From Anabaena sp. UHCC 0187 (GTDB lineage Bacteria > Cyanobacteriota > Cyanobacteriia > Cyanobacteriales > Nostocaceae), in NCBI RefSeq assembly GCF_009712035.1, contig NZ_VILB01000003.1, forward strand, positions 62,001 through 126,000: a DNA stretch of 64,000 bases, given 5' to 3'. Below are positions 57,327 to 64,000 of this stretch, in pieces (position 1 is the stretch's first letter; each line of letters starts with the position of its first letter). The position numbers and the translations under genes are program-made. The notes under the pieces were generated by a model, which searched no databases, had not been told where the DNA came from, and worked only from the letters and a program-made list of their open reading frames with translations.

Positions 57327-57821
57327 TCACTTACTTGCTAAATTCGGGCGTAATTGCCGCATGAGACTAGCCATTTCTATAGCATTCATGGCATATTCCC
57401 AGCCGTGATTGCTCTTAATGCCGGCTCTTTCTAGAGCTTGCTGCATGGTATCTGTGGTCAAAATTCCAAAAATCACCGGCACACCTGTTTGGAAACTAGC
57501 CGCCGCAATACCTTTAGAAACTTCTGACGATACATAATCAAAATGTGGTGTTTGTCCTTTGATGACTGCACCCAGGCAAATTATGGCATCATAACGGCCA
57601 GACATTGCTAATTGACGGGCTACATTGGCAACTTCAAAACTACCGGGAACCCAAACATAGTCTACTTGATTGCCTTCAGGATCAGGATCTATACCGTGAC
57701 GCTTTAAGCAATCTTTACATCCTTCTACAAGTTTCAGAGTAACAAGATCATTAAAGCGAGCGATAATCAATGCAAACCGGAAGGACTCGGTGTGCTGAAA
57801 ATTTCCTTCAAAAACTGCCAT
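57327..57821 (-). CDS. ribH: 6,7-dimethyl-8-ribityllumazine synthase
   Basis: 164 residues, the usual length. Start '[19 protein letters not shown]', '[15 protein letters not shown]', '[20 protein letters not shown]' and '[17 protein letters not shown]' are the conserved blocks of lumazine synthase, including the active-site His in 'TPHFDYV'. It condenses 5-amino-6-ribitylamino-uracil with a butanone phosphate in riboflavin synthesis; the enzyme assembles into capsids or pentamers in the cytosol. Confidence 0.95.
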   Translation of the reverse strand: MAVFEGNFQHTESFRFALIIARFNDLVTLKLVEGCKDCLKRHGIDPDPEGNQVDYVWVPGSFEVANVARQLAMSGRYDAIICLGAVIKGQTPHFDYVSSEVSKGIAAASFQTGVPVIFGILTTDTMQQALERAGIKSNHGWEYAMNAIEMASLMRQLRPNLASK

Positions 57822-57883
57822 AACTGCCTCTAAATAAATTTACAATAACTGCTTTACCAATATACTTTTCTGCCACCAAAATA

Positions 57884-57972
57884 GAAGAGCAGGAAAGCAC
57901 AATCAGGAAAAAGTCGTTTAGAAAAAAAAGTTTTTTCTTTTTTAACTTTTTACCTGCGCTTTTCTGCTCTTC
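57884..57972. repeat. Long inverted repeat between psbZ and ribH
   Basis: GAAGAGCAGGAAAGC (57884-57898) pairs with GCTTTTCTGCTCTTC (57958-57972), 14 of 15 positions matching. The inside has further A-rich/T-rich complementary blocks (AGAAAAAAAAG / TTTTTTC). It lies just after the psbZ stop and probably terminates psbZ transcripts. Confidence 0.7.
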
Positions 57973-58015
57973 ATAATGTGTGTCGTATGAGTTAGTGAAT
58001 AGTTAAAGCATTCAA

Positions 58016-58204
58016 CTAAGCCACAAAAAAGTTTAATATACCAACTAACACGACTAAAGCCGCCCAAATTCCTGAACCAACCCAGAGCAGTTTTTTAGAT
58101 TCTACCCAGTTTTGAGGAGTGGCGTAAGCAACAGGTACACCAACCACAAGCACGAAGGAGAACAAGACTAATGATATTAAAGCGATTTGAAATACTATGC
58201 TCAT
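58016..58204 (-). CDS. psbZ: Photosystem II protein Z
   Basis: 62 residues from the ATG at 58204, exactly the PsbZ length; the longer frame to 58303 adds unrelated sequence. Two membrane helices (about 3-24 and 38-60) and the signature '[19 protein letters not shown]' between them. PsbZ (Ycf9) is a peripheral PSII core subunit next to CP43 in the thylakoid membrane. It appears monocistronic, with the inverted repeat at 57884-57972 downstream. Confidence 0.96.
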   Translation of the reverse strand: MSIVFQIALISLVLFSFVLVVGVPVAYATPQNWVESKKLLWVGSGIWAALVVLVGILNFFVA

Positions 58205-58524
<320 letters not shown>

Positions 58525-61224
58525 ATGGATTTAATTCTTTGTCACACAACTGCTGACTTTGACGCTTTGGGGGCAGCGGTGGGGTTAACTTGTCTCAAAC
58601 CAGGGAGTAAAATAGTCTTAACTGGGGGCGCACATCCTCCCGTACGGGACTTTCTAGCGTTACATCGTGACGAGTACCCGTTGATTGAAAGACGTTCGGT
58701 AAATCCTGAAAAAATTCGCTCTTTAATGGTTGTGGATACTCAAAAGCGCGATCGCTTGGGTAAAGCTGCTGAATGGTTCGATTTACCCCATGTCCAAGAA
58801 ATCATAGTTTATGATCATCATCTGGGACAAGATCGGGATATTCCCACTACCCAATTATACCTTGATGAAGTGGGGGCGACAACTACCTTAATGGTAGAAG
58901 AATTGCAAAAAAATAACATTTCCCTAAATTCTGCCCAAGCAACTGCAATGGCTTTGGGGATTCATGTGGATACAGGTTCATTAACTTATAAACAATCTAC
59001 ACCCAGAGATGCTTTAGCTTTAGCTTGGTTAATGCAGCAAGGGGCAAATTTATCAGTTATTTCTACTTATCGTGATCCTGGTTTATCACCACAATTACAA
59101 CAATTATTAACTGAAGCTTTAGAAAATTTAGAATATCTTTGTTTACGGGGATATACCATTGCTTCAGTAACACTAAAAACCGATGGTTTTGTCCCCGGTT
59201 TATCAAGTTTAGCTTCCGAAATTATTGATTTAACAGAAACCGATGCTGTGCTGTTAGCAAATGAATATCCTTTGGGTGAAGATGATTGGCGCTTAACAGT
59301 AATTGGGAGAACGCAAATTCCCCAAACAAATCTTAATTCTTTGTTTCAACCTCATGGTGGTGGGGGACATTCTCAAGCTGCATCTTTTAACCTCCGCACT
59401 ACAGATTCCCAAGCAATTTTACAACAATTATTATCTGGGTTAAAAGCCCAAATTCCCCATCCTCCCACAGCTAGAGATTTGATGTCTTCTCCCGTGCGGA
59501 CAATTCGCCCTGATACTACTATAGCCGAAGCCCAACGGATTTTATTACGTTATGGACATTCAGGTTTATCTGTAGTTAATAACCAAGATTTATTAATTGG
59601 AATTATTTCCCGACGGGATTTAGATATTGCTTTACATCATGGGTTTAGTCATGCACCAGTTAAAGGTTATATGACAAGTAATTTAAAGACAATTACCCCT
59701 GATACTTCTTTACCAGAAATTGAATCTTTAATGGTGACTTATGATATTGGCAGATTACCAGTATTAGATCATGGGCAATTAGTTGGTATTGTCACCCGCA
59801 CCGATATTTTAAGAGAATTACATCAACTAACAATTAAAAATTTAGAATTAAAAATTAAAAATTATTCTCAGGATTTAGGACTAAGTACGGAATTAGAAAA
59901 ACGTCTTACACCGCAACTTTGGCAATTATTGACCACTGCATCTCAAGAAGCCGAAAAACGAGGTTGGCATCTTTATTTAGTTGGTGGTGCGGTGCGAGAT
60001 TTGCTATTATCAAAAGCAGAAACTCGCAGTTTGATGATTAATGATATTGATTTAGTAGTTGATGGTTTTCATAAAACCGCAGATGTCGGTGCAGGGGTGG
60101 AATTAGCTAAAGCCTTACAGCAAATTTATCCAAATGCGAGATTAGAAATTCATGGTGCTTTTCAAACTGCGGCTTTATTATGGCATAAAGATTTAGTATT
60201 AGATTCATTATGGGTAGATATTGCCACAGCCAGAACCGAATTTTATCCTTACCCAGCAGCAAATCCAGAGGTTGAAGCTAGTTCTATTCGTCAAGATTTA
60301 TATCGGCGAGATTTTACAATTAATGCTATGGCTTTGCGGTTAACTTCTCCCCGTGCTGGGGAATTATTAGATTTCTTTGGTGGTTTTATAGACTTACAAA
60401 ATCAGCAAGTTCGGATTTTACACGCTAATAGTTTTATTGAAGATCCGACTCGGATTTATCGGGGTGTGCGGTTTGCAGTGCGGTTTGGATTTTCTCTAGA
60501 ACCACAAACAGAAACTTATATTCGTTATGCCATAAATAGCGGAGTTTATGATCGCACTAGTCAAGAAAATAGTAAAACTCCGGCTTTGCAAACTCGGCTA
60601 AAAACTGAATTAAAATATATATTAGCCGCACCTTATTGGCAATCAGCTTTAGAATTACTCGATGATTTAGGGGCTTTACAATGTATTCATCCTACTCTAA
60701 AATTAGATGCAGAACTTTCTCGACAATTAAATTTATTAAAACACTGTTTAAGGAAATTTGACAAAAAACAAACTTTAATAAATTGGCAAATGCGTCTGGA
60801 AGTATTAATTGCCTATTTGCAACCAGAATATCGGGAAAAAGTAGCTAAAAATCTGCAATTAGTTGATGATAGTATTGTCAGATTAGAGAAATTATCTCAA
60901 ATTCAAGCTGAGGTAATTACATTATTACCCACTTTTGAAAAACCTAGTCAAACTGTCTATTTATTCAGAAAATATGATTTGCAAACTTTAATCTTAATTG
61001 CTTTACAAAGTCACCGCAAAATTAGAAGACGGATTTGGCAATATTTAACAAATTGGGGAAATATTCAACCGCTATTAAATGGAAATGATTTAAAGCAATT
61101 GGGTTATAAACCTAGTCCCCAATATAAGCAAATGCTTGATGATTTATTGACTGCTACTTTAGATGGTATAATTAAGGATAAAGCGGAAGCACAAGAATTT
61201 CTAACCAAGCATTATCCTCGGTAA
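58525..61224 (+). CDS. DHH/CBS/tRNA nucleotidyltransferase fusion
   Basis: 899 residues in four modules. DHH phosphoesterase (about 1-150) has '[10 protein letters not shown]' and the DHH triplet at 97-99. DHHA1 (about 215-305) contains '[11 protein letters not shown]'. Two CBS domains (about 315-430; '[12 protein letters not shown]'). A class II polymerase-beta-like head (about 480-620) has '[11 protein letters not shown]', 'NDIDLVVDG' and '[11 protein letters not shown]', followed by an RNA-binding helical part with '[12 protein letters not shown]'. Cyanobacteria and some others use this fusion for CCA (or A-) addition to tRNA 3' ends. The DHH and CBS parts may sense nucleotides. Confidence 0.9.
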   Translation: MDLILCHTTADFDALGAAVGLTCLKPGSKIVLTGGAHPPVRDFLALHRDEYPLIERRSVNPEKIRSLMVVDTQKRDRLGKAAEWFDLPHVQEIIVYDHHLGQDRDIPTTQLYLDEVGATTTLMVEELQKNNISLNSAQATAMALGIHVDTGSLTYKQSTPRDALALAWLMQQGANLSVISTYRDPGLSPQLQQLLTEALENLEYLCLRGYTIASVTLKTDGFVPGLSSLASEIIDLTETDAVLLANEYPLGEDDWRLTVIGRTQIPQTNLNSLFQPHGGGGHSQAASFNLRTTDSQAILQQLLSGLKAQIPHPPTARDLMSSPVRTIRPDTTIAEAQRILLRYGHSGLSVVNNQDLLIGIISRRDLDIALHHGFSHAPVKGYMTSNLKTITPDTSLPEIESLMVTYDIGRLPVLDHGQLVGIVTRTDILRELHQLTIKNLELKIKNYSQDLGLSTELEKRLTPQLWQLLTTASQEAEKRGWHLYLVGGAVRDLLLSKAETRSLMINDIDLVVDGFHKTADVGAGVELAKALQQIYPNARLEIHGAFQTAALLWHKDLVLDSLWVDIATARTEFYPYPAANPEVEASSIRQDLYRRDFTINAMALRLTSPRAGELLDFFGGFIDLQNQQVRILHANSFIEDPTRIYRGVRFAVRFGFSLEPQTETYIRYAINSGVYDRTSQENSKTPALQTRLKTELKYILAAPYWQSALELLDDLGALQCIHPTLKLDAELSRQLNLLKHCLRKFDKKQTLINWQMRLEVLIAYLQPEYREKVAKNLQLVDDSIVRLEKLSQIQAEVITLLPTFEKPSQTVYLFRKYDLQTLILIALQSHRKIRRRIWQYLTNWGNIQPLLNGNDLKQLGYKPSPQYKQMLDDLLTATLDGIIKDKAEAQEFLTKHYPR

Positions 61225-61390
61225 TTTAGTAGGAAATTTTATTCTGCAATTTTTAACCTCAAAAATTAAATTACCATGAGGATAGAACTTGATTTTAGCA
61301 ATTAAGATTAAATAACTGATTTTTCTTTATCACGCCTAAAAAATATGATTTAATTGACTTAATTGTATTTACCAAATTAACTTACTAATC

Positions 61391-62290
61391 ATGACAAAAA
61401 AAATACTAACTGGACTAAGTTCACAAACTTACGAACATCCCTTTGATCGGAAAGCCTTAGCTTCTTTACAAAGTATGCCTGGGATTTCTCCTTTACTCAA
61501 AAAAGTGAACGAATACGGGATTGATCGTTTGCTGAGATTACAAAGTATTGCTAGTGAAATCAGAGTTACACCCCGGAATTTTCCCCAATTATATCAACCA
61601 TTACTAGAAGCTTGCCAAGTTCTTGATATTACAACTATTCCTGAATTGTATTTATTCCGAGGTACAGGACATATTAAAACCTATATTATTGGAGTAGAAA
61701 AACCTATTATTGGTATCAATATTGAAGCAATGGAATGGTTGAATTATGATGAATTTCTATTTATTTTTGGATACGAACTTGCTCGAATTAAAAGCCAGCA
61801 TATCATTTATCATCAAATATCAATTGTGATGCCAGCATTGAAAATATGGTTAAGCAGTACCACATTAGGGTTAGGAGGATTGATAGCTAGTGGTGTAGAA
61901 TTAGCATTATATAATTGGGTAATGATGGCAAAGTTTACTGCTGACCGTGCTGGTTTATTAGCTTGTCAGGATGTTGATGTTGCAACTACTGCACTGATGA
62001 AACTTGCAGGTTTACCAGAAGAGTATTTAACTCCTCATGTGATCGAAGATTTTCTCATTCAATCCCGCGAATTTGCTGCTAATAGTGTTGATAGTTTAGA
62101 TCAAGTTACGAAAATATTAAGTTATTCAGAATCTAGTCTTTCTTGGTTAGTGATGCGAACTGGGGAATTATTAAAATGGGTTGATTCGGGAGAATATGAT
62201 CATGTACTTCAAGGAGAAAATATCAACACTCCAAAAGGAGAAAAAGAAGGAGACGAAAAAGAAGGATGGAACTTTTTAACTTCTTGGTAA
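61391..62290 (+). CDS. M48-like protein without zinc ligands
   Basis: 299 residues aligning with cyanobacterial M48-family (HtpX/Ste24-like) proteins, but the active site is gone. HExxH should be in 'FGYELARIKSQH', which reads Y128-E-L-A-R132. The third ligand, a Glu two or three residues before 'TADRAGLL', is replaced by Lys181 ('MAKFTADRAG'). The sequence is otherwise well kept, including 'LLACQDVDVATTALMKLAG'. It is probably a non-catalytic pseudoprotease. The C-terminal tail is Lys/Glu-rich. Membrane insertion is likely (hydrophobic 145-175). Confidence 0.8.
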   Translation: MTKKILTGLSSQTYEHPFDRKALASLQSMPGISPLLKKVNEYGIDRLLRLQSIASEIRVTPRNFPQLYQPLLEACQVLDITTIPELYLFRGTGHIKTYIIGVEKPIIGINIEAMEWLNYDEFLFIFGYELARIKSQHIIYHQISIVMPALKIWLSSTTLGLGGLIASGVELALYNWVMMAKFTADRAGLLACQDVDVATTALMKLAGLPEEYLTPHVIEDFLIQSREFAANSVDSLDQVTKILSYSESSLSWLVMRTGELLKWVDSGEYDHVLQGENINTPKGEKEGDEKEGWNFLTSW

Positions 62291-62354
62291 GTAGATGAAC
62301 TGAAATAAATATCAATAAATATCAAATAATATGGTGAACTAGGCTGGGCTAAAA

Positions 62355-62415
62355 GCCCACCCCACAAGAGTTATATATTTGTTATTGTGGGGTGGGCATC
62401 CTGCCCGCCCATTTT
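62355..62415. terminator. Palindromic repeat acting between convergent genes
   Basis: GCCCACCCCACAA (62355-62367) pairs perfectly with TTGTGGGGTGGGC (62385-62397), 13 bp, and GGGCGGGC-type sequence follows. It belongs to the GTAGGGTGGGC family and lies between the convergent M48-like and glucokinase genes, where it may terminate from both sides. Confidence 0.6.
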
Positions 62416-62434
62416 ATATTTAGTTTAATTTTGC

Positions 62435-63142
62435 CTAATCTTTCCACAAAGCAATACCACCTAACAAACCGGTGATATTAGGAATTAATTTCACATTTAG
62501 TGGCAGATTCATATTGATTCGCACTGCTTCACCACCACCAATATAAAGATAATCATAGTTAAATAAATGTTGCAAAGATGCGATCGCTTTTTGTAATCGC
62601 TTATTCCATTTTTTCTCACCAATCTTATCTAACGCCGCCCGTCCTAACTGTTCTTCATAAGTTTCTCCTTTCCGAAATGGATGATGTCCCATTTCCATGT
62701 TTGGAACTAACTTCCCATCCACAAATAAGGCTGAACCAAAACCTGTACCCAAGGTAATTACCAATTCTACACCTTTACCAGCGATCGCCCCTAGTCCCTG
62801 CATATCTGCATCATTAATCACCTTGACAGGTTTGTTTAACCTTGCTGAGAGTATTGTTGCTAAATCAAACCCAATCCAATCACAATGGAGGTTTGCAGCA
62901 CTTTCTGTAACTCCAGAACGGACGACACCAGGAAAACCTACGGATACCCGATGATATTCACCTTGAGAAGCTGCTAAGACGACAACAGTATTAATGACTA
63001 CTTCCGGTGTGGCGGGTTGGGGTGTTTCTAATCTACCTCTTTCGGTTAAGGGCTTACCTGTAATATCTAACACCATTGCTTTTACGCCACTACCACCAAT
63101 ATCTACAGATAGAGTCCGAATTGATCCGTTATCTTCTAACAT
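62435..63142 (-). CDS. ppgK: Polyphosphate glucokinase (ROK family)
   Basis: 235 residues. ROK features: phosphate-binding 'VDIGGSGVKAMVLD', 'VSVGFPGVVRSG', catalytic Asp in 'VINDADMQGLGA' and 'ITLGTGFGSALF'. The 'MGHHPFRKGETYEEQLGR' and 'KKWNKRLQKAI' blocks are typical of polyphosphate-dependent glucokinases. It phosphorylates glucose using polyphosphate (or ATP) in the cytosol, which would connect with glucose from the invertases in this window. Substrate preference is inferred from motifs. Confidence 0.88.
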   Translation of the reverse strand: MLEDNGSIRTLSVDIGGSGVKAMVLDITGKPLTERGRLETPQPATPEVVINTVVVLAASQGEYHRVSVGFPGVVRSGVTESAANLHCDWIGFDLATILSARLNKPVKVINDADMQGLGAIAGKGVELVITLGTGFGSALFVDGKLVPNMEMGHHPFRKGETYEEQLGRAALDKIGEKKWNKRLQKAIASLQHLFNYDYLYIGGGEAVRINMNLPLNVKLIPNITGLLGGIALWKD

Positions 63143-63473
63143 GAGATTTTCTCTTTTTGCGATAAGTTCTTTGGTTATTATGCGTGACTAAATTAGATTC
63201 CACAGGAGATGTTTTCATAGTCTTTATAATAATGCTGCTTGAAAATCCGTAGTCACTTAAATGGTTAATGCTGTGGGTGGTGATTGAAAGGTAGTTTATA
63301 TAACTACTCCAAGCGCAGAGAACACAGAGAAAAGAGCTAAAAATAAATATATCTTTTTCCCAGTCGTAACTAACCGAACACCAAATTGATTTAAATTTGC
63401 TAACCTGGAAATAGTGTAAATATTGCTGATGGTAGCGTGGTTTTCTATTAAAACTTTTATTTGAGCAAGAATT
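63143..63473. other. Divergent spacer with CGCAGAG repeat
   Basis: Spacer between the glucokinase and 2TM genes. It contains a dispersed repeat remnant (AGCGCAGAGAACACAGAGAA, 63309-63330). No gene or convincing promoter was seen; the 63129-63539 minus frame is not protein-like. Confidence 0.5.
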
Positions 63474-63974
63474 ATGACGGCGTTTAACTCTGACAGCCTG
63501 CGTTCCTACAGTCAAGATGATGTACAGCAAATTCTGCAATTAGCGATCGCACGTCAAGTGGATGATAATGATCAAGAATTTTCCTATCAGCAGATATTGG
63601 AAATTGCCGCAGAGTTACAAATATCACCTGATACTTTGCAACAAGCGGAACGGGATTGGTTAGTCAAACAAAGCGAAGTTGAACAGCGTAAAGCTTTTAA
63701 TATTTACCGTCAAAGTAAATTTAAAAAACGTCTAGGAAATTACGCAATTATTAATATTTTTTTCCTAGCTATGGATTCTATTAGTGGCGGTCTTTCCTGG
63801 TCACTTTACATCTTATTAGCTTGCGGATTAGCCATAACTCTAGATATTTGGAATACTTTTCAACCAAAAGGTGAAGATTATGAAATCGCCTTTCAAAGAT
63901 GGAATCGTAACCATCAAATTAAACAAACAATCAATACAGTTTTAACTAGATGGTTTAAGGTGTTTAGTCCTTAA
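63474..63974 (+). CDS. 2TM-domain protein
   Basis: 166 residues. N-terminal helical part (about 10-65; 'YSQDDVQQILQLAIARQ', 'ISPDTLQQAERDWL') resembles the regulatory SHOCT-like/LisH-like segments of cyanobacterial 2TM proteins. Two membrane helices ('YAIINIFFLAMDSISGG' and 'WSLYILLACGLAITLDIW', about 88-128) form the 2TM domain, and a basic end follows. Function unknown; likely cytoplasmic-membrane sensor or assembly factor. Confidence 0.8.
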   Translation: MTAFNSDSLRSYSQDDVQQILQLAIARQVDDNDQEFSYQQILEIAAELQISPDTLQQAERDWLVKQSEVEQRKAFNIYRQSKFKKRLGNYAIINIFFLAMDSISGGLSWSLYILLACGLAITLDIWNTFQPKGEDYEIAFQRWNRNHQIKQTINTVLTRWFKVFSP

Positions 63975-64000
63975 ACTTTAACATCATCTATTTCCCTATT

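Noticed and set aside
63129-63539. 136-codon minus-strand frame
   Set aside because: It overlaps both neighbouring gene starts and translates repeat DNA; composition is not protein-like.

Overview
The window comes from a filamentous, heterocyst-forming cyanobacterium (order Nostocales). The evidence is a complete heterocyst-glycolipid locus, PSII and chlorophyll genes (psbZ, bciB, a Psb35-like gene), a desC-desA-desB trio, AT-rich DNA with many HIP1 octamers (GCGATCGC), and spacers full of heptamer tandem repeats and dispersed palindromes typical of Nostoc/Anabaena relatives. I do not assign a genus.

Region 1 (0.75-17.1 kb, minus strand) is the heterocyst glycolipid (HGL) synthase cluster, in transcription order: hglE (KS-AT-ACP-ACP-KR half), a KR-DH gene, hglD (KS), hglC (inactive KS/chain-length factor plus AT), hglA (PfaD-type enoyl reductase), hglB/hetM (ACP plus thioester reductase), and an SDR gene where hetN lies in Anabaena PCC 7120. 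The set mirrors the PfaA/C/D polyunsaturated-fatty-acid synthases and should make the long-chain polyhydroxy alcohol that is reductively released. A YidD-like gene lies beyond the cluster.

Region 2 (17.1-25.8 kb) is a 1.6-kb divergent spacer followed by the plus-strand partner set: hgdB and hgdC (DevB/DevC-type exporter parts), hgdA (sugar epimerase), a DUF2141 protein, a GT2 glycosyltransferase and hglT (GT4 glycosyltransferase). Together these supply the sugar, glycosylate the alcohol and export the glycolipid. No DevA-type ATPase is adjacent; a solitary PstB-like ATPase lies 2 kb beyond hglT.

Region 3 (25.8-45.3 kb) is mostly housekeeping: a gap with a well-folded ncRNA candidate, a TPR protein, the ATPase, NUDIX, folK, a class A PBP, a Psb35-like peptide, a TerB-like protein, rsmB, two GH100 neutral invertases (tandem paralogues), a glycine-rich/WD40/J-domain fusion, two unknown proteins, bciB, a GxxExxY gene bracketed by inverted repeats, and a PLP enzyme of the aluminium-resistance family.

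Region 4 (45.3-64 kb) holds desC, desA and desB, an NTPase-fold protein with altered Walker motifs, an RND efflux pair, a ProA paralogue without its catalytic cysteine, tRNA-Gly(GCC), ribH, psbZ, a DHH-CBS-CCA fusion, an M48-like protein that has lost its zinc ligands, a polyphosphate glucokinase and a 2TM protein.

The most notable observations are: the ketoreductase split between two proteins; dispersed palindromes translated in frame inside hglE; the ATPase-less HgdBC; the structured RNA after hglT; and several enzyme-family proteins without catalytic residues (ProA-like, M48-like, HglC KS). All assignments come from reading the sequence; no database search was run.
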